The notes under the pieces were generated by a model. That model worked only from the letters and a program-made list of their open reading frames with translations. It searched no databases and was not told the DNA's origin. A DNA stretch of 53,703 nt from Acidobacteriota bacterium (GTDB lineage: Bacteria > Acidobacteriota > UBA6911): positions 1 to 53,703 of the forward strand of contig JAFGTD010000002.1 of the NCBI GenBank assembly GCA_016934295.1. Direction: 5' to 3'. Made by a program: the position numbers and the translations under genes. How positions within the stretch are numbered: the stretch's first letter is position 1; every line of letters begins with the position of its first letter. Positions 18,914 through 27,404 of this stretch are shown one piece after another.

Positions 18914-19183
18914 CTACCCGCCTGCTATTGCAAAAACAATCGAAAGAGTATCGTTTTCGCCAACCGGTGTTCCCATGTCCTGGAGGGTTCGGACGTCCTG
19001 ATCATTCAGATACAGATTCATAAATCTTGAGGTCTTTGTGGAAAAAAAACGTGTGTCTGCATCGGGAAAACGAGCCTTGAAATTTTCCAGAACCTCCCCG
19101 ATTGTTTTCCCTTCCATTTTTATTTCCGACATCTGCTCGGTGTACTGCCGGAGAGGCGATGGAATACGTACCGTAATACTCAT
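18914..19183 (-). CDS. MoaD/ThiS-family sulfur carrier protein
   Basis: This 89-residue ubiquitin-fold protein starts MSITVRIPSPLRQYT and ends IAGG. The terminal Gly-Gly is the site that becomes adenylated and thiocarboxylated in sulfur carriers. GKTIGEVLENFKARFPD and the NDQDVRTLQD-to-VGENDTLSIVFAIAGG segment match the family. The sequence cannot separate molybdopterin, thiamin, cysteine (CysO-like) or other roles. It stands alone with no MoaE, ThiG, CysM or E1 partner beside it. AGGAGG at 19191-19196 lies seven bases before ATG 19183, directly after a long palindrome. Confidence 0.85.
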   Translation of the reverse strand: MSITVRIPSPLRQYTEQMSEIKMEGKTIGEVLENFKARFPDADTRFFSTKTSRFMNLYLNDQDVRTLQDMGTPVGENDTLSIVFAIAGG

Positions 19184-19196
19184 ATGATATCCTCCT

Positions 19197-19220
19197 GCGA
19201 AATCCGAATTCGGGTTTCGC
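19197..19220. promoter_or_regulatory. 24-bp near-perfect palindrome next to the MoaD-like ribosome site
   Basis: The arms GCGAAA-x-CCG and CGG-x-TTTCGC surround AATT, with a single mismatch position. It abuts the AGGAGG site of the gene at 18914-19183. It could be a repressor operator or a leader hairpin that governs access to the ribosome site. A second small stem, TCGGC-AAA-GCCGA, lies just upstream at about 19238-19250. Confidence 0.4.
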
Positions 19221-19549
19221 TCCTATCGGATGACCGATCGGCAAAGCCGAAAAAAATTTAGTATATCAAATATATCCCATAGAGTTCATATCAGAGAAAG
19301 GAATTTTTTATGGCATGCATGTCTTAATGATGGACACTGGGTTCGACTGTGTTGTATAAATAATTTACAATAATTAAGTAAAAGCTTTAGGCGCAGGTAA
19401 GAAGCTTCCCACGGAAGTTTTGGGGCTACCAACTTATAAGGTATTAAAAATGTTGCATTTATCAATAAAAATGAACTATTTTGCCTGTAAGCCATACTTA
19501 TTATAGGATAGTTTTTCCCGCTGTTAAGAATATAGGCTCAACCGGTTAA
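19221..19549. other. AT-rich spacer between the divergent MoaD-like and kinase genes
   Basis: No gene is seen in these 330 bases. The block TGTATAAATAAT at about 19354-19365 recurs upstream of the ECF sigma gene at about 23170-23181. An inverted pair (AAGCTTCC and GGAAGTTTT-like) at about 19396-19420 is weak. I found no riboswitch consensus and no sigma-54 element. Confidence 0.4.
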
Positions 19550-21730
19550 ATGAGAAGATTGAAAAGCCCTGCTTCCAAAGAACATCGATTTGCAATCTTT
19601 CACAGCATCAGGAATAAGCTGCTGGTTCTGATGATAGCGCTGTCCCTGCTGCCGCTGGCGGGGATGTCCATATTTTACTATTTTATCGGGCGGAATCAGA
19701 TACAGGAGAGAATCCGGCTTTCGTTAGGGAAAATGGCCCAGGATACGGCGGACAAAGTTGACCTGTTATTGAGAGGGAAGAAGGAAGAGATTCACTTAAT
19801 GGCGACAACCTTTCCACTGATATTCGATGGATTAAACAAGGATTCTCGTGACGATATTATCCCCCTTCTCAACAATTATTGTTTTCAACAGGATGTGTAT
19901 GATCTGCTTATTGTTCTGGACGTTAAAGGGAAGATAGTCGGTATCAATACGACCGATCGGAACAGGGCCCCACTACCTGCAGAAAGCATATCGGAAATTC
20001 TCGGCGCCGATATCGCCAATTTTTCGGAAGAACACCAATTGTTCCAGTCCTCTATTACCGGGCACAACAACCATCTCGGGTGGTATCGATCCAGGCTGGT
20101 TCAAAGGCTTTACGACTATCGGACTTCGGATGCCAGCCACCAGTATGATATCGCATTTTCCGAACCTATCATCGATCCCGGCACTCGCGAGGTTGTTGGG
20201 GTATGGATTAATGTTCTCAACTGGTCCTATTTTCAGAATATTCTGGATCCTGTGGAAATGGATCTGTCAAACCTCGGGCTCAGTACCGGTTATGCTTTTA
20301 TGACGGCGAGTGACGCCAATACCATAATAGGGCACAAGTACCGGCTTAACAGAAAAGTTGGAGAATACAGTCAGATTGTGCAGGGAGGCAATTATTACGA
20401 TTCCCGGCTTATTGAGAATCATAAACTGGAAAATCTGCATAAGGCGATTCTAAACCAGGACCGTCATATTATATACGACCTCCCGAACGGGCAAGGACGG
20501 ATCACGGGTCTGGCTCCGATCGAAGATACATCTTTAGGATGGATCGTGGGGGTGGAGATTGATGAAAGCGATATTTACCGGCCGATCCGCTCTTTAATCT
20601 ATTGGCTGCTGGGTGCAATTTTTATACTGTCATTACTGGTTATATTCTTTACCTATATTATTTCCAGGGGAATATCGGTTCCGCTGAATAACCTGATCCG
20701 TTCCGCTACAACGATATCCCAGGGTAATTTTAACGAGCGCGTGCTGATTCAATCCTCCGATGAGGTGGGACTCCTGGCTTCCACTTTCAATGAAATGGCG
20801 CGGACTCTATCATCCAGGGAAATGCAGCTCCAGGAGTTGAATCGTAATTTGGAAGACATGGTTCGGGATCGTACGCTTGAACTCGAGAACTCCCATGAAG
20901 CATTGAAGAGAGCGTATTACGATCTCCAGAGCGCACAGGAACAACTGGTCCAGACCGAGAAAATGGCTTCATTGGGACAACTGGTTGCCGGAATTGCCCA
21001 TGAAATCAAGAATCCCTTGAATTTCATTTACGGCAATACCGGATTCCTTGCGGATTATATCCAGAAGATTCAGGACCTTCTGGAGATGTTCGAAAAACTG
21101 CCCAGTCTTTCGGCCGCAGATAAAGCGGAAATAGAGCGCATGAAGGATGAGGTTCAGTATTCCTTTATTAAAAAGGATCTCAACATCCTCATTGATAATT
21201 TTACCGATGGATCGCGCAGGATTAATACGATTGTGTCCGACCTGAGGACATTTTCCAGGATGGATCGGGACGAAGTATCGGAGGTCGACCTGCACGCTTC
21301 GCTTGAAATGTCGCTCAATCTGCTGCGGAATCAATATAAAAACCGCATTGAAATCCATAAAGAGTACGGCGATATTCCCAAAATTCAGGGTTATCCGGGG
21401 AAATTGAATCAGGTTTTTATGAATCTTCTGTCCAATGCATTCCAGGCGATCAAGGACAAAGGGGAGGTATGGCTGAGAACCCGTACGGGAAGCGGAACGG
21501 TGGAGATCGAAATTTCGGACAACGGGTCGGGCATCGCCCAGGAGAATATTAAAAGAATTTTTGAACCGTTCTATACCACCAAGCCTGTCGGACAGGGGAC
21601 CGGATTAGGATTAAGTATCAGTTACGGCATTGTCGAACAACACGGGGGTAAGATACAGGTGGTCAGCGCCCCCCGGAAAGGGAGTACCTTCACGATTCTT
21701 CTGCCGATTTTTCAGGAAAAGGCTTTGTAA
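19550..21730 (+). CDS. Membrane histidine kinase with Cache-type sensor
   Basis: The 726-residue kinase has a transmembrane helix at about residues 25-48, a large extracytoplasmic domain (about 50-340, with GWIVGVEIDES near its end, typical of double Cache domains) and a second helix at about 345-370 (LIYWLLGAIFILSLLVIFFTY). A HAMP domain (RGISVPLNNLIRSATTISQGNF), a coiled coil, a HisKA with H484 in GIAHEIKNPLNF and a HATPase with NGSGIAQ and GTGLGLSISYGIVEQHGG follow. The stop shares its last A with the ATG of the response regulator, so they are a coupled two-component pair. The ligand is unknown. Confidence 0.9.
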   Translation: MRRLKSPASKEHRFAIFHSIRNKLLVLMIALSLLPLAGMSIFYYFIGRNQIQERIRLSLGKMAQDTADKVDLLLRGKKEEIHLMATTFPLIFDGLNKDSRDDIIPLLNNYCFQQDVYDLLIVLDVKGKIVGINTTDRNRAPLPAESISEILGADIANFSEEHQLFQSSITGHNNHLGWYRSRLVQRLYDYRTSDASHQYDIAFSEPIIDPGTREVVGVWINVLNWSYFQNILDPVEMDLSNLGLSTGYAFMTASDANTIIGHKYRLNRKVGEYSQIVQGGNYYDSRLIENHKLENLHKAILNQDRHIIYDLPNGQGRITGLAPIEDTSLGWIVGVEIDESDIYRPIRSLIYWLLGAIFILSLLVIFFTYIISRGISVPLNNLIRSATTISQGNFNERVLIQSSDEVGLLASTFNEMARTLSSREMQLQELNRNLEDMVRDRTLELENSHEALKRAYYDLQSAQEQLVQTEKMASLGQLVAGIAHEIKNPLNFIYGNTGFLADYIQKIQDLLEMFEKLPSLSAADKAEIERMKDEVQYSFIKKDLNILIDNFTDGSRRINTIVSDLRTFSRMDRDEVSEVDLHASLEMSLNLLRNQYKNRIEIHKEYGDIPKIQGYPGKLNQVFMNLLSNAFQAIKDKGEVWLRTRTGSGTVEIEISDNGSGIAQENIKRIFEPFYTTKPVGQGTGLGLSISYGIVEQHGGKIQVVSAPRKGSTFTILLPIFQEKAL

Positions 21731-23145
21731 TGAACAAGAAGTACGGGCTGCTCGTTGTGGATGACGAACTGGCGAATCTTCAAAAGCTCCAACGGGCTCT
21801 TATCGGTCAATATAATGTCCATTCCGCCCTTTCGGCGGCGGATGCTTTGAAGATTCTGGAAATAACTCCCATCGATGCGATTATTACCGACCAGAAAATG
21901 CCGGATATGACGGGTATTGAGCTGCTGGAAATATCCCAGAAAAGCTACCCGAATCTCGTACGGATCGTTCTGACAGGATTCACCGATGTCGATGATCTTA
22001 TAGCCGCAATCAACACAGGAAAGGTTCATAAATACATTACAAAACCGTGGGAACCCGATGTGCTTCTCCTGGCGTTGCAGGATGCTCTCGAAAAAATGGA
22101 ACTGCTGCGGGAAAACGAAAGACTTGCCAATGAGCTTCAATCGGCCAATGAAAAACTGCTCAACGAGAACCTGATTCTGCGCAGGGAAGTCGAGCGGCAG
22201 GTTTCCCCGAAAAACATGATTTACGGCAGCCCGGAAATGGGAAACATTCTGCATCTGCTGCGCAGGGTTACCGCTACGGAAACGACCGTTCTTATTCAGG
22301 GAGAAACCGGGACAGGGAAAGAATTGATCGCTCGATTCATACATAGCGAAAGCAATCGCCGGGATCAGATCTTTATCCCGGTTAACTGCGGCGCCATTCC
22401 GAAGGACCTGGTCGAAAGTGAATTTTTCGGGCATGCACAGGGCGCTTTTACCGGAGCGACAAAGGAGAAAAAGGGCTATTTTGAAATGGCGCAGGGGGGA
22501 ACCATCTTCCTGGATGAGATAGGAGAAGCTCCTGCAGAACTGCAGGTTAAATTGCTGCGTGTTATTCAGGAAGGTGAAATAATGCCCGTTGGATTTCACC
22601 AGCCGAAGAAGGTGGACGTTCGCATAATTGCGTCCACGAACAGGGACCTTAAAGCTGAAGTCGCCGCAGAACGTTTCCGCCAGGACCTGTATTTCAGGAT
22701 CAATGTTTTTTCCGTTACGATCCCTCCCTTGCGGGAACGTAAAAAGGATATTCTGCCGCTTGCGGATTACTTCCTCCGGCATTTTGCGCTTAAGCTCAAT
22801 CGCAAGCCCGGGCTGTGGAGTAATGAAGCCCGTGAACTTCTTCTGTCATATTCGTGGCCGGGAAATGTGCGCGAACTGCAGAACGAGATTGAGAGGCTGG
22901 TACTCATATCCGAGCCAGGCAGGATCCTTGGTCCCGAGTTATTGTCGGAACACATATACCAGCGGTCCAGGACCATGAAGCCTTCAGACGGGGATCTGAA
23001 AACGGCCGTCCGCGATCTGGAAGACGAGATGATCCGCAAAACCATGGCGAAATTCAATCAAAATAAATCGCGCACCGCTCGAGTCCTGGGCATCAGCCGT
23101 CAGTCTCTTCTGGATAAACTTCGTCGGATTGAGATTGAAGATTAA
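21730..23145 (+). CDS. Sigma-54-dependent response regulator (NtrC family, HupR/HoxA-like)
   Basis: This 471-residue activator has a receiver domain with D54 in TDQKMPD and the KPW motif (ITKPWEPD) seen in HupR/HoxA-like and RpfG-like receivers. An AAA+ domain has GETGTGKE, GAFTGA, GGTIFLDEIGEA and the arginine-rich PPLRERKKDI region. A Fis-type helix-turn-helix ends it (NKSRTARVLGISRQSLLDKLRR). Translation overlaps the kinase by one base. No hydrogenase genes are nearby, so the name reflects architecture only. A sigma-54 promoter lies 186 bases after its stop, in front of an ECF sigma gene, which is the obvious target. Confidence 0.9.
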   Translation: MNKKYGLLVVDDELANLQKLQRALIGQYNVHSALSAADALKILEITPIDAIITDQKMPDMTGIELLEISQKSYPNLVRIVLTGFTDVDDLIAAINTGKVHKYITKPWEPDVLLLALQDALEKMELLRENERLANELQSANEKLLNENLILRREVERQVSPKNMIYGSPEMGNILHLLRRVTATETTVLIQGETGTGKELIARFIHSESNRRDQIFIPVNCGAIPKDLVESEFFGHAQGAFTGATKEKKGYFEMAQGGTIFLDEIGEAPAELQVKLLRVIQEGEIMPVGFHQPKKVDVRIIASTNRDLKAEVAAERFRQDLYFRINVFSVTIPPLRERKKDILPLADYFLRHFALKLNRKPGLWSNEARELLLSYSWPGNVRELQNEIERLVLISEPGRILGPELLSEHIYQRSRTMKPSDGDLKTAVRDLEDEMIRKTMAKFNQNKSRTARVLGISRQSLLDKLRRIEIED

Positions 23146-23158
23146 TAACTGTCTTGTT

Positions 23159-23182
23159 GTTATATACTGGGTGTATAAATAA
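23159..23182. promoter_or_regulatory. Possible upstream activator site of the ECF sigma gene
   Basis: TATAC-TGGGT-GTATA is an inverted repeat and runs into TGTATAAATAAT, a 12-base block also present upstream of the kinase operon near 19354-19365. Its distance from the -24 element (about 155 bases) suits a sigma-54 enhancer. The AT-rich background makes chance possible. Confidence 0.35.
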
Positions 23183-23330
23183 TAGACATATGTAAGCACT
23201 TCATAATAATAGTGATATCGTCATATCGATTTTATGGTATCTAATTTATAGACAATTCCTCCTTTTCGCGCTTAATTTCAAAAACACAATAAAACGTTGA
23301 ATATAATAGGCTTACGAAAATTGGCCTATT

Positions 23331-23346
23331 TGGCATTCTAATTGCA
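23331..23346 (+). promoter_or_regulatory. Sigma-54 promoter of the ECF sigma factor gene
   Basis: TGGCATTCTAATTGCA matches the -24/-12 consensus, with GG and GC separated by exactly ten bases. The expected start is near 23357, about 43 bases before the gene. The gene immediately upstream encodes a sigma-54 activator. Confidence 0.85.
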
Positions 23347-23399
23347 TTAGATATAAGTGTGTTTTAAAGGGAATCAGCGAAACGGAAATGAGGTGGATC

Positions 23400-24017
23400 A
23401 TGGTGGCAATCGAAAACAGTCAATCGGAAGCGAACAATATGGTTGTATTAGAGCGTTGTATGGCCAACGATCCTGACGCATGTTATGAGCTTTTTTCGAA
23501 GTATAATCGAAAGATTTTCAATACTGCCTATCGCATATTAGGAGAGGAATCCTCTGCTGAAGACGCTCTTCAGGAAACAATGCTGAATGTGTATCGCGGG
23601 ATTTCCAGCTTTCGCGGTGATTCCAAAATTTCAACCTGGATCAGCCGAATCACGATAAATGTCTGTCTCGGGATGCTGCGTAAAGGCAAAAGACGACAGC
23701 ATGTTGAAATGGAAGAGGATTCATTCGGAGATCTCCCCGCAGAATCGAACGTTTTTACCGACCCGCTGGCGTACACCTCCATGATGGAGCTGAAGCGTCG
23801 TATTCGGGAAACTTTCAGCCGGATGACGGGCAAGCAGGCTCTCGTAGTCCGTCTGCACGATATGGAAGGGAATACGATTCAGGAGATTGCAAAAATAATC
23901 CGCTGCCCTGTCGGGACCGTGAAATCCCGCCTCTTCTACGGCAGGCAGGAGTTTAAGGCGCTCTATAATACTTTGGATAACAAGGACTTAAACGCTACCC
24001 CGGTATCGGTCAATTAG
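23400..24017 (+). CDS. ECF (group 4) RNA polymerase sigma factor
   Basis: This sigma-24-like protein of about 205 residues has region 2 (CYELFSKYNRKIFNTAYRIL, EDALQETMLNVYRGISSFRG, STWISRITINVCLGMLRKGKR) and region 4 (LVVRLHDMEGNTIQEIAKII, CPVGTVKSRLFYGRQEFKALY). I use ATG 23400, preceded by GAGGTGG; ATG 23388 is an alternative that would place that motif inside the gene. No anti-sigma gene with a zinc-binding or membrane domain follows, which is unusual. Control therefore seems to be transcriptional, through the sigma-54 promoter at 23331-23346. Confidence 0.9.
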   Translation: MVAIENSQSEANNMVVLERCMANDPDACYELFSKYNRKIFNTAYRILGEESSAEDALQETMLNVYRGISSFRGDSKISTWISRITINVCLGMLRKGKRRQHVEMEEDSFGDLPAESNVFTDPLAYTSMMELKRRIRETFSRMTGKQALVVRLHDMEGNTIQEIAKIIRCPVGTVKSRLFYGRQEFKALYNTLDNKDLNATPVSVN

Positions 24018-24022
24018 AAAAG

Positions 24023-24058
24023 TGCCCGACTTTTATAGCTTCGGGGCAGATACTTTTC
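24023..24058 (+). terminator. Weak hairpin after the ECF sigma gene
   Basis: TGCCCGA (24023-24029) pairs with TCGGGGCA (24041-24048) with one bulged G, followed by GATACTTTTC. It is a possible but weak terminator. Confidence 0.3.
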
Positions 24059-24159
24059 AATTTCCCCCAAAAATACAGGCCTGGCGGATTTCTCCGATCC
24101 GTAATTGAGATACCCCTCCGCTGCATGATAGAATTTTCATCCTGGATTCTCATGGCAGT

Positions 24160-25032
24160 ATGTTCCGCTGCGATAAAAATATGTCGACGACGCCTGAAAA
24201 CGTAAAGAGCCTGTTTTGGATTTCGGAGCCGGCAGCGGCACGTGAACTTGAATACGTTCCTCATCTGTATCTGGAAGCCAAGATTGATTTCTGCGATGTT
24301 CGGACCGGTTTCACGGAAACCTTCAACATAAACCGGGCTGTGGAAATACCTTCAAATAAATCCAAACCGTTTTGGGATGACGATGCCGTGGTGGAGATTG
24401 ATCCGAAGAAGCTTGGGCCTGTCGTTCCGAAGGAAGCTCAAATTATTGATTTACCGGGACACGTGGACGGACGCTTCATCGCATGGATGGAAACACAGTT
24501 CGTTGAGTACCTGCTTCGAGCCTTTACCGTTAAGGTTTATCGGAATTATGGCCTGGATGTGTATTCGTCATCCGGAGAATCCCTGAACGATTTCATTATT
24601 CGGTGTGTGGATCTGTACAAAGGAGCGATGTATAGCGAATTTGACTCTGCGCACGAGGTTTTTATACGTCGACTCGAACGATTGCAGCAAAAATACCTGG
24701 GCATAGAAGATTCCGAAGAGCTGGAAAAGTTTAAAACGGATTCCTATAACAGAGAATTGTTTTATCGTATTTCCGAAAGAATTTCCGGCCTTTTTTTGCG
24801 TACTGAATTCAGCATACAACATGTCGGCCGGCCTTCCGATACCTCCTCTCGGGCACAGGAATTGGAAGAAAGGCTTCGGGATTTGCATCAGCAGGCGCGT
24901 GAAGCCGTTATCAAGATCCTGGATTCGTACGAGGATAAAATCAAATCCGTCGATGAATATATTCTTCATCCGACCATGAAGAATGTTCATTTTGTGAGCA
25001 GCTGTATCCTTTGGAAACCTGGAGTGATTTAG
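24160..25032 (+). CDS. Protein resembling the C-terminal region of HerA-like (DUF87-type) ATPases
   Basis: The 290-residue product has no signal peptide or membrane segment. From memory, its layout resembles the accessory C-terminus of HerA/DUF87-type ATPases: an opening FWISEPAAARELEYVPHLYLEAKIDF block, a middle SLNDFIIRCVDLYK helix, a helical RLERLQQKYLG segment, a coiled coil (RAQELEERLRDLHQQAREAV) and a final beta segment, NVHFVSSCILWKPGVI. No Walker motifs are present and no ATPase gene lies upstream. ATG 24181 is an alternative start. Its TAG stop is followed immediately by the mnmA ATG, so the two are co-translated. The family call is tentative. Confidence 0.5.
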   Translation: MFRCDKNMSTTPENVKSLFWISEPAAARELEYVPHLYLEAKIDFCDVRTGFTETFNINRAVEIPSNKSKPFWDDDAVVEIDPKKLGPVVPKEAQIIDLPGHVDGRFIAWMETQFVEYLLRAFTVKVYRNYGLDVYSSSGESLNDFIIRCVDLYKGAMYSEFDSAHEVFIRRLERLQQKYLGIEDSEELEKFKTDSYNRELFYRISERISGLFLRTEFSIQHVGRPSDTSSRAQELEERLRDLHQQAREAVIKILDSYEDKIKSVDEYILHPTMKNVHFVSSCILWKPGVI

Positions 25033-26169
25033 ATGGCGGAAGGCAGGATTGCTATTGCCATGAGCGGCGGAGTTGACAGTTCCACCGCTGCTTTGATCCT
25101 GAAGGATGCCGGCTGGGACCTGGTCGGATTTTCCATGCAGCTATGGGACCGGACACGCAACATTTCAGAGGATGAAGAAATTGCCGTCGGCGGTTGCTGC
25201 TCCCCGGATGATTTCTACGATGCGCGGGAAGTGGCGGCACGGCTGAATATTCCGTACTACGTAGTCGATTTCCAGGAAGAGTTCGAGCGCACGATAGTGC
25301 GCTCTTTTATCGAAGATTACCGCAAAGGTCTTACCCCGTCCCCGTGCGTGCTCTGTAATTCTAAGATGAAATTTGACCGGTTGGCCCGGATGGCCGACGA
25401 AGTGCATGCGACCCACATCGCGACCGGGCATTACGCACGGGTGGGCTATGAGGAGGAAAGCGGTCGGTATCTGCTTTTGCGGGCTGCAGACAGGAGCAAG
25501 GACCAGGCTTATTTCCTTTTTGAACTCAACCAGGAGCAGCTTGCAAAAGCAGTGTTCCCCCTGGGGGGGTTGACGAAGGAACAGGTTCGTGAAACGGCCC
25601 GTCGTCATGGTCTTGTTGTCGCCGATAAATCGGAAAGCCAGGAAATCTGTTTTATACCGGACGGAGACTATGCCGCCTTTATAGAACGCAACCATGATTG
25701 CGTAGTCGGGAAATCGGGAGAAATAAGCCTGTTCGCGCCGGGACAGATAGTCGGCACCGATGGGCGGATACTGGGTGTTCATCAGGGAATTCACCGTTTC
25801 ACAATCGGCCAGAGGCGCGGTCTCGGGATTGCGCATACATCGCCCCTGTACGTTGTGGAAATCCGCCCTGAAGAGAACAGGGTGGTTATCGGAGAACGAT
25901 CTGAACTTGGCCGGGATCGCTGCCGTGTCATCCGGACGAACTGGATTTCCATTCCGGATTTATTCGAGCCGCTTCAAGTTCAGGCAAAGATCCGTTCGCG
26001 CCATCCTGAAGCACCGGCAACGATTACTCCGATGAATGACGGAAGTGTTGAAGTTCTTTTCGATGATCCTCAGCCGGCCGTCAGCCCCGGTCAGGCTTGT
26101 GTGTTTTATCAGGATGATGTAGTTGTGGGCGGCGGTTGGATTGATCGGGATAAAAGCAATAAAAAGTAG
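25033..26169 (+). CDS. mnmA: tRNA-specific 2-thiouridylase MnmA
   Basis: The 378-residue enzyme thiolates U34 of Glu, Gln and Lys tRNAs. The PP-loop [15 protein letters not shown] is at the N-terminus. The first catalytic Cys lies in [15 protein letters not shown] and the second in [32 protein letters not shown] and GQRRGLGIA are further family blocks. The ATG directly follows the stop of the preceding gene. The TAG stop lies inside a dispersed hairpin repeat (copy 4), which may have replaced the original 3' end. Confidence 0.96.
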   Translation: MAEGRIAIAMSGGVDSSTAALILKDAGWDLVGFSMQLWDRTRNISEDEEIAVGGCCSPDDFYDAREVAARLNIPYYVVDFQEEFERTIVRSFIEDYRKGLTPSPCVLCNSKMKFDRLARMADEVHATHIATGHYARVGYEEESGRYLLLRAADRSKDQAYFLFELNQEQLAKAVFPLGGLTKEQVRETARRHGLVVADKSESQEICFIPDGDYAAFIERNHDCVVGKSGEISLFAPGQIVGTDGRILGVHQGIHRFTIGQRRGLGIAHTSPLYVVEIRPEENRVVIGERSELGRDRCRVIRTNWISIPDLFEPLQVQAKIRSRHPEAPATITPMNDGSVEVLFDDPQPAVSPGQACVFYQDDVVVGGGWIDRDKSNKK

Positions 26170-26190
26170 GGACGAACCTTGTGTTCGTCC
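26166..26190 (+). repeat. Hairpin repeat, copy 4, supplying the mnmA stop codon
   Basis: GTAGGGACGAAC, then CTTGT, then GTTCGTCC. Both arms carry one base change from the consensus, and the changes compensate (GGGACGAAC pairs with GTTCGTCC), so the stem is kept. The TAG of the repeat is the mnmA stop. Confidence 0.8.
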
Positions 26191-26220
26191 TCCCCTCGTA
26201 TTTTGGGATTTACCGATATT

Positions 26221-27381
26221 ATGGCGAGTAACCGGAGAAGGGTACTGATCGTGGCGGGGGAGGCTTCGGCGGACAGGTACGGCTCCAGCCTTGTTGAGCG
26301 GCTTCATTCCATGCATCGCCCGGAAACGCTCGATTTTTACGGAACGGGCGGAGATGCCATGGCAAAGGCCGGAGTCCGGCTGCTGGGGCATACCCGTGAT
26401 CTGGCCCATATCGGCGTCCGGGAGGCTCTGGCCGGTCTTGGAACGTATTATAGAATTTACCGACGTCTCATAAAGGAATCCGTCGGGAAACCGCCGGCGC
26501 TTGCCGTTTTATTGGATTTTCCTGAATTCAATCTGAAAGTGGCGAAAAAAATGAAACGCCTCGGCGTTCCTGTAGTCTACTACATAAGCCCGCAGATCTG
26601 GGCATGGCGTAGCGGGCGTATCCGGGCCATAAGGAAAAACGTGGATAGAATGCTGGTCATCCTTCCATTTGAGGAAAAGTACTATAGGGAGCGGGGCGTG
26701 TCTGCGGAATACGTCGGGCATCCTTTGCTGGAGAATTTTAATCCCGATTTCAATCGTGGAGCATTCCTGGGGAGGGTGAATCTGGATCCGGAACGCAAGA
26801 CGATTGCTATCCTGGCAGGGAGCCGCTCCAGGGAGATCGGTTATATTCTGCCTACTCTTCTGGAGGCGGCAAGGCTTATCCAAAGAAGGATCCCGGCCCA
26901 ATTTTTAATCTCCGCGGCGCCTTCCATAGGGCTGGATCCTGTCCGGAATGTAACGCGACGAATTTTAGGGAAATGCGAAGATGAAGGGGCTTACCGGATT
27001 TTAACGGAAGATTCCAGGGATATTCTTGCCAATGCCGACTTTGCCTTTGTTAAAAGTGGGACAAGCTCTCTCGAGGCGGCATTGGTCGGGACCCCATTTC
27101 TGGTCACGTATAAAATTTCACCCTTGAGCTGGTTTATCGGAACGCTTTTGATTCGCAGTCCAATGCTGGGATTGGTAAACTTGATTGCGGGAGAGAAAAT
27201 AGTGCCGGAGCTGTATCAAAAACGGGCGACACCGGAGGCCCTGGCCGGTCTGGCATTGGAATTTCTCGAAGAACCCGAAAAAGGGAACGCCATGCGTGCG
27301 CGGTTGGCCGAGATCCACGAGCAACTGAGCGCGCGTTGTGCTTCAGAAACGGCGGCTGCGGCGGTAAGCAGCTTCTTATAG
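26221..27381 (+). CDS. lpxB: Lipid-A-disaccharide synthase
   Basis: The 386-residue GT19 enzyme joins UDP-2,3-diacylglucosamine and lipid X in lipid A synthesis at the inner membrane. RVLIVAGEASADRYGSSLVERL, the GTGGDAM block, LDFPEFNLKVAKK, VVYYISPQIWAWRSGRI and FVKSGTSSLEAALVGTPFLVTYK are characteristic. I use ATG 26221; the frame extends to 26179, but those residues come from the hairpin repeat. The gene lies behind mnmA and is followed at short distance by the M1-like gene. It shows that the organism makes lipid A. Confidence 0.95.
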   Translation: MASNRRRVLIVAGEASADRYGSSLVERLHSMHRPETLDFYGTGGDAMAKAGVRLLGHTRDLAHIGVREALAGLGTYYRIYRRLIKESVGKPPALAVLLDFPEFNLKVAKKMKRLGVPVVYYISPQIWAWRSGRIRAIRKNVDRMLVILPFEEKYYRERGVSAEYVGHPLLENFNPDFNRGAFLGRVNLDPERKTIAILAGSRSREIGYILPTLLEAARLIQRRIPAQFLISAAPSIGLDPVRNVTRRILGKCEDEGAYRILTEDSRDILANADFAFVKSGTSSLEAALVGTPFLVTYKISPLSWFIGTLLIRSPMLGLVNLIAGEKIVPELYQKRATPEALAGLALEFLEEPEKGNAMRARLAEIHEQLSARCASETAAAAVSSFL

Positions 27382-27404
27382 CGATGGATGATTGGAGTAT
27401 GCGT

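Noticed and set aside
24099-24125. Second sigma-54 element before the HerA-like gene
   Set aside because: The GG to GC spacing is wrong; the downstream GC is missing.
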